Source of the DNA: Fulvivirga sp. M361
GTDB taxonomy: Bacteria > Bacteroidota > Bacteroidia > Cytophagales > Cyclobacteriaceae
Direction of reading: 5' to 3'
NCBI RefSeq assembly: GCF_007097395.1
Contig: NZ_VKDC01000056.1
Coordinates: 1-44,360, forward strand
DNA: 44,360 nucleotides
Shown here piece by piece: positions 1 to 8,633 of the stretch (the first letter of the stretch is position 1; each line of letters begins with the position of its first letter). A program made the position numbers and the translations under genes. The notes under the pieces are model-generated. The model saw only the letters and a list, made by a program, of their open reading frames with translations. It was not told the origin of the DNA and made no database searches.

Positions 1-44
1 AAATGCCGTATTTTTATCCCTCATATTTGGGTGTCGTATAAGGT

Positions 45-299
45 GTGCTTTTTGTTTCTAACTATCTCAAAAATAACACCTTACACCCAAATTATTCACC
101 TACTAATGAATTTTCCGGGTTAAGAAAACGACTGCCCGCTTTGAATGAAAGGATTTGGAATACTGAGGGCAATGTTCCTTATGAAGTATTCATTCGGAAG
201 CTTGACCAAACCGATGGAAAATTATCCATACTGGTAGGTGATCATGAACAAGATAGCCTGTTATACGACCATAATTATGTGGCGCCTGATGAGCATTAA
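45..299 (+). pseudogene. Possible C-terminal remnant of a GH20-like glycosidase
   Basis: An 84-codon frame opens with GTG just after an in-frame stop at 39-41. The stretch RLPALNERIWN, followed by an F-x-R-x-L-D pattern, recalls the end of family 20 beta-hexosaminidases, where a conserved ALxExxW segment closes the barrel. No catalytic region is present and the upstream frame is closed, so this would be a broken tail rather than a working enzyme. The match is short and was made by eye. It could equally be an unrelated small hypothetical protein. Confidence 0.3.
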
Positions 300-474
300 C
301 CGTCAAATAAATTGACAACTCTTTTTGTATCAAAAGAAATTGATTTGTGCACTCTAATACTACTCTCCCCTACCCTTTTGAATTTTCAATATTTTGTTTG
401 GCGATTTATAGGCAAACGTGTAAAATTGCAAACCCAAAACAACGATGAATATACTGATTTAGTCATCGGAGTTA

Positions 475-548
475 GGGCCCTTAGCTCAGTTGGTTAGAGC
501 ACCTGACTCATAATCAGGTGGCCGCTGGTTCGAGCCCAGCAGGGCCCA
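475..548 (+). tRNA. tRNA with CAT anticodon (Met or Ile2)
   Basis: The sequence folds as a 74-nt cloverleaf. It has a 7-bp acceptor stem (GGGCCCT with AGGGCCC), a D arm TTAGCTCAGTTGGTTAGAGC, an anticodon stem CCTGA/TCAGG around loop CTCATAA, a T arm with GGTTCGAGCC, and discriminator A. CCA is not encoded. The CAT anticodon means elongator Met, or Ile if C34 is converted to lysidine. The T arm and acceptor resemble the E. coli Ile2 tRNA, but the D loop resembles tRNA-Met, so I leave the identity open. Confidence 0.95.
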
Positions 549-550
549 CG

Positions 551-578
551 AAAAAACCCGCTTAAAGCGGGTTTTTTG
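551..578 (+). terminator. Rho-independent terminator after the tRNA
   Basis: AAAAAACCCGCTT and AGCGGGTTTTTT form a perfect stem with a two-base loop and flanking A and T tracts, starting two bases after the tRNA. It is symmetrical, so it could also stop transcripts arriving on the minus strand from the CHAT operon. Confidence 0.9.
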
Positions 579-666
579 GTTTTAAAGATTTTCAACGATT
601 TTAAATCCTCTACCCATAAATGTTTTTTGTTGCTTATAATGGCACTTTTGTCCCCCAATGTTCAAC

Positions 667-897
667 TCAAAAGCAAATTGCAGAACTGACAAAATAAAGA
701 AAACAGGAAAAGCACCTACTTTTTTCCTTTGATGAATATTTTGTTTTTTTCACCTCTGAATTTCCAGAATTTTTCTGGGTTTGAAGCACTCTTAGCAGAA
801 CTTCTTTACAGAGATGTTGGAACCCTTGACTTCTGAGTTTCAGTTTGCGAACCTGTTTACCTGACAGATTAATAGGAAATTCCGGGTATTCATCCAA
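667..897 (-). CDS. Small hypothetical protein downstream of the CHAT gene
   Basis: A 76-codon frame starts at TTG 897 in the same frame as the upstream CHAT gene and directly after its stop at 916-918. The bases between the two (AGGAAAGG) could serve as a Shine-Dalgarno, allowing coupled translation. The protein is lysine-rich in the middle with a short hydrophobic Cys/Phe tail. I recognise no family. The truncated CHAT copy near 28 kb has a different downstream sequence, so this ORF is specific to the full-length locus. It may be real or simply open frame. Confidence 0.3.
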   Translation of the reverse strand: MDEYPEFPINLSGKQVRKLKLRSQGFQHLCKEVLLRVLQTQKNSGNSEVKKTKYSSKEKSRCFSCFLYFVSSAICF

Positions 898-915
898 TGC
901 TCTTTTCCTTTCCTG

Positions 916-3900
916 TCATTTTTTCATCTGTTTCTTATAAAGAACAATACCTATGCCCATCACCAGAAGCAATCCGAGTCCAAAAGCTATCACAGTTATC
1001 GCTCTACTTTCCCGAAACGCAATTGGACTACTGTCTCCAATGGTAATAAAAGAAGCCCAGTAATATGGATGAGAGTACACCGGATGGCCACTGTTGTTAA
1101 GGTAATGAAGTTGTGCATTTCTGAGTGACGCATCTACGGACAGACCATCGGCGAGGTATTCGTAAAACTGAACCATGATGGTGGAGGAGGCCAAATCCGA
1201 TACATTCCACAGGCTGATGGTTTGCGTAGGGCATCCTGCATACATAAAGGCGCGAGACAAGCTCATAACCCCTTCTCCTTTTTTGATCTGTCCCCTGCCC
1301 GTATTGCAAGCACTCAGCACAGCCATCCGGTTGGGTAGTTGCATGCTGTAAATATCAGATGCATAGAGTAAATAATCCGTTTCCGGATTGTTTGAGCCAG
1401 TTGTGTCACGTTCTGTTCTCGTTTCTGTATAGGGAGAAAATACCAGACACGAATTCAATGGTTCCTGATCGTCCAGCAAGGCATGCATAGCCAGGTGGAC
1501 GACGGAATATTCCGGGGCCTTTTCCCGAAACCTGCTCGCTGTGGCTTCTGCCCCCAGCCAGGCATCTCCATCCATGATCTCAGCGATCTCCTGAACCTCT
1601 TTTTCAGCACCGGGAAGTTGCACCTCTCCCGCACGGACCAGGCTGGCCAGCATGTCAGGCCAGCGTTCTTCTTTACCAGGTAAGGAGTCATAGGCAGGAG
1701 CAAACCCTCCGAAGGCGTAACGCGCATGGTGATTAGCTTCTGATGTCTGTTTGATGGACTCCACCCACAGGTTGGCAGAAGCTGCGTAATGCAGGTCATA
1801 ATCCTTGATGACATACGGTAGTTGAGAGAACCTGCTGACAGTTTCGTTCGAAGGTCCAGGCTTCACAAGCGTACCAAAGTTAAGTTGTGCCAGTTCACCA
1901 TCCGGTACGATGACCAGCGACTGAATATCAGCAGGTAAATGCGAAAGTGGTTTGTCTAATAAAAGACGATACAGTTCTGTTGCCAACTCATTATAAGCCA
2001 ACACATCCAGCATGTCCGGATCCGGTGGGGCCTGGAGTTGGTGTTGAAAGGTGTTTAATCTGCTGTCCAAAGAATCAGTAAGTGAAAGGGTATCTAACCA
2101 AAGTTCTTGATGGGTCAAAGTAAAAACGAACAAGGATTTATCATTCAAGAAGTACTCAATCAGGGCTTTATCCGGACCAAGCTCCTTTTGTACCTCTTCC
2201 GGAGGGGCGATCTTTTCCTGGTATTTGAGTTGGTAATAGTCGGGGTGGCTTTCTTTCAGGTAATCCATTAACTCCTGGTGACTGGTGATCACCTGATGGA
2301 GTTGCTCTTGATAATCCAATTTTCGCAGACTGTCATTGGTACTAGCAACCAATTGTCGAAACCGGTGTTGTTCTTTTTTTAAGTTTCGTTCGCTCTCCAA
2401 TAAGGCTTTGGGAATAGTGCTGTTTATATGGTTGGTCCGCCCCTTGAGATCGCTGAAAAGTACCATGCCTTTGTTCCGTTCACTGAAGTAAAATGCGTGG
2501 TGTAGTAAAGAGTCCCCTTCCTGATGGTTTTCCAGACAAAGGGTGATAGCTCGCTCATATACGTTTGTTGCGGTTGTACCTAATCGGATTTTATCGTTTT
2601 CCAGGTAATTTGATTGACGTAATTGGCGGATGAGTTGGTCACATTGTCGAAGCATTTTTATAATGGTTGACGGATCCGTGCCCAGCTTGGATAGAACCTG
2701 TGCCTTACCAATCATTGACGCAAGTAAAAAGTCTCCATCGTAATAGTTTTCCGGGTCAATGAACGATGCGTTCAGTTTTCTCTGTTTATTAGTCATATTA
2801 CCAGCAATGGCCAGTTCATAAGCTTGAATCGATTGCTTCCAGTCTAATTTGGTAAAGTAGGCTTTCCCAAGGGCATTATAATAATTACTGATATCAGGTG
2901 ATTTAAAGCCATACATCTCTTCTTGTACCTGAACGGCCAAATGAAAGTAATGCAAGGCACTGTCCAGCAGGCCTGAATTGTCATGTCCCCCCACCGTTTT
3001 AAAATTTAATAACGTTGCATTGTAGTAGGTTCCTCCGAGGTTAAAGTAATATTCTGCCAGTGTAGGATTTTGCTTACTAAAAGCACGAATTTCATTCCCT
3101 TTTTTTAAGTAATGAATCGCTGAATCAAACTGGTCATTCATTTCATAAAACTCTCCGATTCTACTATATAAATATCCCGTTATGTTATGCTCTTCCCCTA
3201 AATGATTTAAAGAAATGGTTAATGCTTTTTGGAAGTAATCGAATGCTTCTTGTGCACGGAACGATACTTTCTGACGCATGCAAGATGTTCCAAGTGCCAT
3301 ATAGCAAGTTACAATATCAGGGTGATCTGGCCCCAGATGATCCAGGTGGATCTTCAATGCTCGCCTGGCGTACGTCTCAGCAAAAACAAATTGTCGTTTC
3401 ATTAAATACAAATGCGCCATTTTCAAATAATAAGTCCCGAAACGGAGATTATTTTCTCCATCAGATATTTTTTTTATCAGCTTAAAAGTTTCGTTTTGGT
3501 AACTTAAGGCACTATCATAATCCTTGAGTTCCTGATATAATGATACTATGTTAGAATAAATGGTCAGTATTCGGTCAATTGAAGGGTTTTTCATGGCCAG
3601 AACCATTTGCAAAGCCTCATGGTAATACTCCAGTGCGCAATCTGGTGTCTCGAGTTTACCTGCTACTATTCCCAGTCTGCTTAAGGTTGATACTAACTGT
3701 AATTGCAGATTTTCATTGATTTCCTGACACTTTTGAATATTCAGACTTCTGGAAAAGTAATCTCTGGCCCTTAGCCATTGACCTTTCCGAAAATAGACTA
3801 TTCCTATTCTTCCTAATGTTTTAGCAACTGTCGGGCTATCCTGTCCAAAAGCAAGCATCTGAATGGCTAATGACTTTTCATAATAATCCATCGCATGATC

Positions 3901-4713
3901 AAGTTCTCCAAGCCTTGAAAAGGAATCCGCAATTCCCAGAAAGGATTTTGCAATAGAAGGATGCTGGCCTGGCAGATGTCTTTGAAAAAGGGCCAGTGCT
4001 TTTTTATGATGACGTTGTGCTTCTGCATAATTTCTAAGGCGTTCATAGTTATTTCCCAGAGATATATGGGTCATTCCCCGAAGTATGTCCATGGCACCAC
4101 TATCAGGTAAATGATCGGAAAGGTCCAATACCTGATGAAGTAAGCTATCTGCATGTTGATATTGTTCCATTCTCAAATAGGTATCCCCCAGCAGGTAATA
4201 CGACCTGATAACGGTTGGGTGTCGATCCCCATAGGTCTGAATAAATCCTGCCAGGGCTTTTTCCTGCTCATGTACAGCCCGGTCAAACTCCCTCTCTTTA
4301 TTGTACAGAAGTGCCAGAGCTTGCCGGATATGTGCCTGAAGCACGTTTTCGTAACCTGCACAACACGTGATGGAATCCTGCAATCCGATTAACTGTGCCT
4401 TTGCCAAAGAAGGCTCTCTCAACAATCCGGTCATTAACGAGGCTCCGGTTTGGGCCAAAATCGCCTCTTTACATCCTCCGTTTTTCGTATGATAGGCCCA
4501 TGCCTCCCGGTAATAATGCAAGGCACTGTTGTAAGCTTCCGCCTGATAAAGGGAATCTGCTTTGAGTAGCTTATTCATTCCAGCCTCACTTCCCGAATCG
4601 GTTGGTTGACTAAAAGCAGATAGACTGAAAAATAGAATAAACGGTATGAAAAAAATGTGGACGCACCTAGATGTCAGCCAGCCAAAATAAAAAGAGTGTT
4701 CAGAGAGTTTCAT
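916..4713 (-). CDS. TPR-repeat CHAT-domain protease-like protein, membrane anchored
   Basis: This 1265-residue protein starts with a signal-anchor-like hydrophobic segment. Many tetratricopeptide repeats follow over roughly residues 48-650, with recurring Y/A patterns such as A-L-x-Y-Y. A linker and a C-terminal CHAT (caspase HetF associated with TPRs) domain run over about 860-1230. The expected catalytic pair is visible: His1077 in HLAMHALLDD and Cys1136 in VLSACNTGRG, followed by the usual EGVMSLSRAFMYAG and SLWNVSD motifs. One transmembrane helix near 1240-1258 precedes a basic tail. CHAT proteins are caspase-like peptidases or scaffolds, and TPRs usually bind the partner or substrate. 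The gene follows a sigma factor and a membrane TPR protein on the same strand, suggesting one envelope or stress signalling unit. Substrate unknown. Confidence 0.9.
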   Translation of the reverse strand: MKLSEHSFYFGWLTSRCVHIFFIPFILFFSLSAFSQPTDSGSEAGMNKLLKADSLYQAEAYNSALHYYREAWAYHTKNGGCKEAILAQTGASLMTGLLREPSLAKAQLIGLQDSITCCAGYENVLQAHIRQALALLYNKEREFDRAVHEQEKALAGFIQTYGDRHPTVIRSYYLLGDTYLRMEQYQHADSLLHQVLDLSDHLPDSGAMDILRGMTHISLGNNYERLRNYAEAQRHHKKALALFQRHLPGQHPSIAKSFLGIADSFSRLGELDHAMDYYEKSLAIQMLAFGQDSPTVAKTLGRIGIVYFRKGQWLRARDYFSRSLNIQKCQEINENLQLQLVSTLSRLGIVAGKLETPDCALEYYHEALQMVLAMKNPSIDRILTIYSNIVSLYQELKDYDSALSYQNETFKLIKKISDGENNLRFGTYYLKMAHLYLMKRQFVFAETYARRALKIHLDHLGPDHPDIVTCYMALGTSCMRQKVSFRAQEAFDYFQKALTISLNHLGEEHNITGYLYSRIGEFYEMNDQFDSAIHYLKKGNEIRAFSKQNPTLAEYYFNLGGTYYNATLLNFKTVGGHDNSGLLDSALHYFHLAVQVQEEMYGFKSPDISNYYNALGKAYFTKLDWKQSIQAYELAIAGNMTNKQRKLNASFIDPENYYDGDFLLASMIGKAQVLSKLGTDPSTIIKMLRQCDQLIRQLRQSNYLENDKIRLGTTATNVYERAITLCLENHQEGDSLLHHAFYFSERNKGMVLFSDLKGRTNHINSTIPKALLESERNLKKEQHRFRQLVASTNDSLRKLDYQEQLHQVITSHQELMDYLKESHPDYYQLKYQEKIAPPEEVQKELGPDKALIEYFLNDKSLFVFTLTHQELWLDTLSLTDSLDSRLNTFQHQLQAPPDPDMLDVLAYNELATELYRLLLDKPLSHLPADIQSLVIVPDGELAQLNFGTLVKPGPSNETVSRFSQLPYVIKDYDLHYAASANLWVESIKQTSEANHHARYAFGGFAPAYDSLPGKEERWPDMLASLVRAGEVQLPGAEKEVQEIAEIMDGDAWLGAEATASRFREKAPEYSVVHLAMHALLDDQEPLNSCLVFSPYTETRTERDTTGSNNPETDYLLYASDIYSMQLPNRMAVLSACNTGRGQIKKGEGVMSLSRAFMYAGCPTQTISLWNVSDLASSTIMVQFYEYLADGLSVDASLRNAQLHYLNNSGHPVYSHPYYWASFITIGDSSPIAFRESRAITVIAFGLGLLLVMGIGIVLYKKQMKK

Positions 4714-4915
4714 AGTTGGTTATAGTTAAATGGATACAACAACAAATACTTTTACAGAGGGCGGGTCTAAGGTGGAGCACGCTAACTGTGCATGAATCTG
4801 GGTGATAATGCTGACCTAGCTACCCAAATACATGTTCCGATCTTTGGAGATGTCTATTTAAATAAGGGAATTCACTGCAAAGGTAGTGATGTATTGGTTA
4901 TCCTGTCGACCTAAG

Positions 4916-5686
4916 TTAATTGAAAAGCCAGTTTTTTATCAGGAAGCCCGGAGCATCTATGGCTTCAAGCAAGTCCTTTGATCTTTTTTCGTAGCTTTCG
5001 TCATACGGGGCTTTATTTATCTCGACCAACAACGCTCTGGCCTTTTTGATCTCTCCTTTGTGCAGCCAAATGATGACCATGTTCCATTGGGTGACAGGGT
5101 CATTCGGAAGGAATGTTTGAGGGATCTGATTGTAATAATGTAGTGCGCTATCAGGTTGCTCACGGGTCAGGTAGATGTCTCCCAGCATAGCCGGATATGC
5201 TCCACTCGATTTGTTTTTTGTCCACCCTGTTTTGAGGAGGTTAAGGGCTTTTTCTATATCACCCTTTACATAGCTGACAACTGCCTGATTGATAAGATTC
5301 ATAGTATCTGTTTCATGACTGATCGCATCCCTTTCGGCTTGCAATCGATAAAGAAGTACGTGTTTTTTGGTTAGCTCGTATATATCAGAGGTACTTCGTA
5401 GCCATACTGTCATACCGATACCCGCTACCAATAGAACGGATGCGGCCCATTTAAGTGGTGCCCCGGGCCTCTTCTTCATACGTACTTGCCTGCCGGCAGG
5501 CTGACTTGTTATGCCGGTTTCCTTAAGTTCTCCACTGACTTTCAGCATCGCTTTTAAGGTTATGCCAGCTTTGACATCCGCTACAAATGCAGGATCATTG
5601 GCCCATTTTTCTTTAAATGTGATCAGTTCCTCTTCGCTCAGGCTTTTGTCGAGGAATTTCTGGATGAGTTCGTCTTGTTCAATCAT
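4916..5686 (-). CDS. Single-pass membrane TPR protein, probable anti-sigma-like partner
   Basis: The 256-residue protein has a soluble N-terminus resembling the start of Bacteroidota anti-sigma-like proteins, with an acidic helix pair and an FxEKW motif. One transmembrane helix spans about residues 78-97, and a TPR-type C-terminal domain (about 125-240) contains GDIYLTREQPDSALHYYNQI. Its start overlaps the end of the upstream sigma-factor gene by 8 bp, so the two are translationally coupled. An inner-membrane protein next to a sigma factor commonly restrains it, so I infer an anti-sigma or sensor role. No ZAS zinc motif is seen. The residues just before the helix (PAGRQV) come from a palindromic repeat inserted in frame. 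Confidence 0.7.
   Translation of the reverse strand: MIEQDELIQKFLDKSLSEEELITFKEKWANDPAFVADVKAGITLKAMLKVSGELKETGITSQPAGRQVRMKKRPGAPLKWAASVLLVAGIGMTVWLRSTSDIYELTKKHVLLYRLQAERDAISHETDTMNLINQAVVSYVKGDIEKALNLLKTGWTKNKSSGAYPAMLGDIYLTREQPDSALHYYNQIPQTFLPNDPVTQWNMVIIWLHKGEIKKARALLVEINKAPYDESYEKRSKDLLEAIDAPGFLIKNWLFN
5488..5501. repeat. GC-rich palindromic repeat inside a coding region
   Basis: GCCTGCCGGCAGGC is a perfect 14-bp palindrome in otherwise AT-leaning DNA. Similar CCTGCCGGCAGG palindromes are familiar as dispersed repeats in Bacteroidota genomes. Here it lies inside the membrane TPR gene and encodes part of the linker (PAGRQV) without breaking the frame. Confidence 0.55.
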
Positions 5687-6248
5687 TATCAGGGGTTGAC
5701 AGGGAGTGAAACCATTTTTTCCAGTACTTCAGGCAACGGCTCAATTGTGTTTTGCAGCTATCTGGTGTGATTTGCAGCTTTTGAGCAATTTCTTTATGAG
5801 AAAATTCCATAACATACTTTAAGTTAATCAACTGTTGGCAGTTATCCTCCAGTAGGCAAAAAGCCCTTCTGGCTTGAGAAACTTGTGTGGTCTCATCATA
5901 CTCAAATGCCCGAATGTGATATTCCAGATATAATTGATGATCCAGTATGGCTATGGTCTCATTGACCAGCGATACAAACCGGGGTTTTCGGGCATGGTGA
6001 CGTGAAAGATTGGCCCCGATCTTTTGAGCAACGGATTTCAGGTAATATTTGGTTATTTCTTTGATCCGCTTCTGGCTCAGGTGTTCTAATGAAAGCAGGT
6101 AAGCATCGTTAAAGATAGTCTGAGCATCCTCCTTGCTCCAATGATATCGGCTTTGTAAAAACCGAATGACCTCTTTACTGTATTTTCCAAAATTCCGGGG
6201 GATATCTCGCACCTTAGTAGCAGACGTTGGGTTTTTCGCCATTTTCAC
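5679..6248 (-). CDS. ECF-like sigma-70 family RNA polymerase sigma factor
   Basis: The 189-residue protein has a region-2-like N-half (FNDAYLLSLEHLSQ and following helices) and a region-4 helix-turn-helix near 145-185 (LINLKYVMEFSHKEIAQKLQ, then a recognition helix with SCKTQLSRCLKYWKKWF). Its length matches Bacteroidota ECF sigma factors. It heads a minus-strand operon with a membrane TPR protein and the TPR-CHAT protein, which are probable targets or regulators. The sequence does not tell what activates it. Confidence 0.8.
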   Translation of the reverse strand: MKMAKNPTSATKVRDIPRNFGKYSKEVIRFLQSRYHWSKEDAQTIFNDAYLLSLEHLSQKRIKEITKYYLKSVAQKIGANLSRHHARKPRFVSLVNETIAILDHQLYLEYHIRAFEYDETTQVSQARRAFCLLEDNCQQLINLKYVMEFSHKEIAQKLQITPDSCKTQLSRCLKYWKKWFHSLSTPDND

Positions 6249-6634
6249 TTTTTTACTTGTATACAGGTCTCATTTCATATATCTGGTGATCGTTTGGGTA
6301 CAAAATGAGAGCAGCACACTCAATGAAACCTTCGGTGTACGAATCACAAGTTTTGACAGTTTAGTTCTTGTTTTTTTAAGAAGCAAATTAAGCCAAAAGA
6401 ATAGAAATTAATGGTATCCGTCACAAGATTCTGCCATTGAATAAAATTGCTCCAAATTGTCCGTGTACCACCAGGTAGCCCTGTCAGTAAGCAACTATTT
6501 GATCTTCAGATAGCGAGCGGGTTTTTAACGAGTTTTTTCATTCAACTGCTTACGTCTCCCTTAACTAAACACATTTAGTAAGTAAGGAAGTTAAAGGTTG
6601 GCATGTGTTTAAACTTCAGGAATGTCACTAAAAA
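6249..6634. other. Divergent intergenic region without a gene
   Basis: This 386-bp gap separates the minus-strand sigma operon from the plus-strand hybrid regulators, so it must hold divergent promoters. I see no long inverted repeat and no array of the AGACC motifs found further right, only one AGACCTG on the minus strand near 6264-6270. The only long frame here is the antisense of the sigma gene running out into the gap. Confidence 0.5.
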
Positions 6635-8227
6635 TTGCATACCCCCGAAAACCATTTTTACAGTCTTACGCATGAGTTTCGCACATCGCTAAGTTTGATC
6701 CTTGGGCCGACGGAGCAAATCCTTAAGCAGGAGGAATTAGATGAAAACTACACACGTAAACAAGTTCGTCTGATCAGACAGAACAGCCGGAAGTTTCTGC
6801 TGTTGGTCAATCAGGTGATGGACGCATACAAATTAGGGCACAAAAAAATGTCCTTGGAAAAGTATCGGGGTGATGTGACAGATTTCATCGCCGCTATTGT
6901 GGGGCGTTTTCGGGAGATGACCCGGCAAAAACACATTCGACTTAACTTTGATAGCCAGTTACCAGTTGCAGATTACCTGTTTGATCGGGGTAAACTGGAC
7001 AAGGTGCTTTTCAACCTGCTCTCCAATGCCGTAAAGTTCACCCCGGATGGCGGTAAGATACAGGTGACTGTTTCCCCTCATCAAAATTCAGAGGGTAGGC
7101 AAGGGATCACCCTCACCGTGGAGGACACAGGGCCTGGAATTGATCCGGAAGTGCTTCCCCATATTTTTGACGGACTTTATCCACTAGCTTTTTCTACCAA
7201 CAAGTACGAAGGGACCGGTATAGGACTGGCTCTAACGAGGGGACTGGTCGAATTTATGGAGGGAAAAATTGAAGTGGAAAGTGAAGTTGGAAAAGGAACG
7301 TATATCCGTATTTTCCTACCTGTTCAACCGGTTGCATCAAACATTTCCGAAACGGAGGAAGAACGGCCACCTCCTCATCAGCCACTCAGAGAATCAGAAG
7401 ATACAATGGAAACAGCACCCCACATTGACAGGCAGTCTGACCGGCCTGTCGTTCAGGTGATCACCGGTCATGCAGATTTAAGGGCATTTGTCTGCGCTGA
7501 GCTGTCACTAATGTATCAGGTACTTACAGAGCAGGATGGTGCGGAGGGGATTGTTCAGACGCTGAAATACGTTCCTGACCTGATCATCTGTGATGCGATG
7601 ATCCCGGAAGTGGACGGGTTTCAGGTGTGTGATACACTCAAAAGTCACCCGAAGACCAATCATATCCCCATTTTACTACTGACTGATCCTGATGAATTGA
7701 AAGATCACTTAAAAGGGCTCAAAAAAGGAGCTGATGCCTGCTTAAATAAACCCTTTAGCATTGAAGAACTGACCTTGTGGACCCAACAACTGATTGCCAA
7801 CCGAAAACTATTGACGGAAAAGTACAAAGGAAAGTATGAAAAAACAGATGATGCAGACCTGTGGCCAGCTGCTAATCGCGATACGAGTCAACAACTGATC
7901 AGTCAATTACACGCCTTTATTGAAAAAGAACTGGACAACCATGAACTGGATGTAGAAGCACTTGCCAGAGAGATGGGCATGAGCCACAGTCAATTGTATC
8001 GAAAAGTGAAAGCCATCACTAATTTATCTCTTACTGGATTCGTTAGAGAATATCGCCTCCGGCGAGCCATGGAGTTCTTAAAAGAAGGACAACACAACGT
8101 CACTGAAGTAGCTTACCGGACTGGGTTCAGCAATCGTCGGTACTTCCACAAAGTATTTGTCAAAAAGTATGGGCAAGCGCCTAGTGCGATTAGAACAGGA
8201 ATTCGCAAAATAGGTAGGACCTATTGA
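6635..8227 (+). CDS. Sensor-less hybrid histidine kinase / response regulator with AraC domain (intact)
   Basis: This 530-residue protein keeps the cytoplasmic half of a Bacteroidota hybrid two-component regulator. It has HisKA with His13 in HEFRTSLSLILGP and HATPase with N box NLLSNAVKFT, G1 DTGPGID and G2 GTGIGLAL. A receiver domain follows with Asp320 in DLIICDAMIPEVDGF and Lys372 in NKPFS, and a C-terminal AraC helix-turn-helix covers about 420-525. There is no sensor, membrane or periplasmic part; the frame is closed by a stop at 6629-6631. Translation must start at TTG 6635, with CAGGAA about 12 bases upstream. A tandem paralogue begins 407 bp downstream. I infer a soluble DNA-binding regulator whose input comes from another protein or from autophosphorylation. 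Confidence 0.88.
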   Translation: MHTPENHFYSLTHEFRTSLSLILGPTEQILKQEELDENYTRKQVRLIRQNSRKFLLLVNQVMDAYKLGHKKMSLEKYRGDVTDFIAAIVGRFREMTRQKHIRLNFDSQLPVADYLFDRGKLDKVLFNLLSNAVKFTPDGGKIQVTVSPHQNSEGRQGITLTVEDTGPGIDPEVLPHIFDGLYPLAFSTNKYEGTGIGLALTRGLVEFMEGKIEVESEVGKGTYIRIFLPVQPVASNISETEEERPPPHQPLRESEDTMETAPHIDRQSDRPVVQVITGHADLRAFVCAELSLMYQVLTEQDGAEGIVQTLKYVPDLIICDAMIPEVDGFQVCDTLKSHPKTNHIPILLLTDPDELKDHLKGLKKGADACLNKPFSIEELTLWTQQLIANRKLLTEKYKGKYEKTDDADLWPAANRDTSQQLISQLHAFIEKELDNHELDVEALAREMGMSHSQLYRKVKAITNLSLTGFVREYRLRRAMEFLKEGQHNVTEVAYRTGFSNRRYFHKVFVKKYGQAPSAIRTGIRKIGRTY

Positions 8228-8385
8228 GAGACAATAAAAACTAACCACTTAAATATTTCAATTAAGAGTTTTGAAACGATGAGTTTTTCAATTGATGCAA
8301 GATTTCCATGCAAATAGTGCTAATTACTTGCAAAGCCCAGGTAGACCCAAATCTGGAAACCTCCTCAGGGTCCCGCCGAATAAAG

Positions 8386-8442
8386 AGACCTTTTTGACCG
8401 ACAATCAGACCTGACGGCAAGGATGAGTAGACCTTTTTGACC
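8386..8442 (+). promoter_or_regulatory. Phased AGACC operator array upstream of the second hybrid regulator
   Basis: AGACCTTTTTGACC occurs at 8386-8399 and 8429-8442, with a shorter copy AGACCTGAC at 8407-8415, giving steps of 21 and 22 bp, or two helical turns. A further AGACCC lies at 8343, 43 bp upstream. AraC-type proteins typically bind direct repeats with this phasing. The array sits 30-90 bp before a conserved ACTTTGTATCAAGG core (8477-8490) that I take as the promoter -7 region. The same array and core recur at 10212-10317. Confidence 0.6.
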
Positions 8443-8546
8443 AATAAGGACCTACTGCTCACCTTCCAACCATTCAACTTTGTATCAAGGCTTTTGGGAC
8501 ACATAGCTCAGTGACCTGTAGAAAACAATCATACAGCCGAAATGAA

Positions 8547-8616
8547 GGGCAACGTGGCGGAGCTGCGTCGTCCATTCAAAAATTCGCTGTAAAGGACGTG
8601 GCGGAGCTATGTCTTT
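8547..8616 (+). promoter_or_regulatory. Paired leader hairpins carrying a GTGGCGGAGCT loop
   Basis: Two copies of GTGGCGGAGCT lie 44 bp apart in the leader of the second hybrid gene. Each sits as a 13-base loop between complementary arms. The first has GGGCAAC (8547-8553) against GTCGTCC (8567-8573), with one mismatch and one G-U pair. The second has AAGGAC (8592-8597) against GTCTTT (8611-8616), with one G-U pair. The arms differ between copies while the loop is kept, which argues for a structured RNA or non-template DNA element. The loop resembles the RfaH ops core GGCGGTAGC. Confidence 0.5.
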
Positions 8617-8633
8617 CATTGAGATGTTCCCTT

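Noticed and set aside
312-497. 61-codon plus-strand frame
   Set aside because: It runs into the tRNA gene and has no family likeness; chance frame.
8511-8633. N-terminal extension of the second hybrid regulator as real protein
   Set aside because: It translates leader repeats in different frames and does not align with the first copy, whose frame is closed upstream of its TTG.
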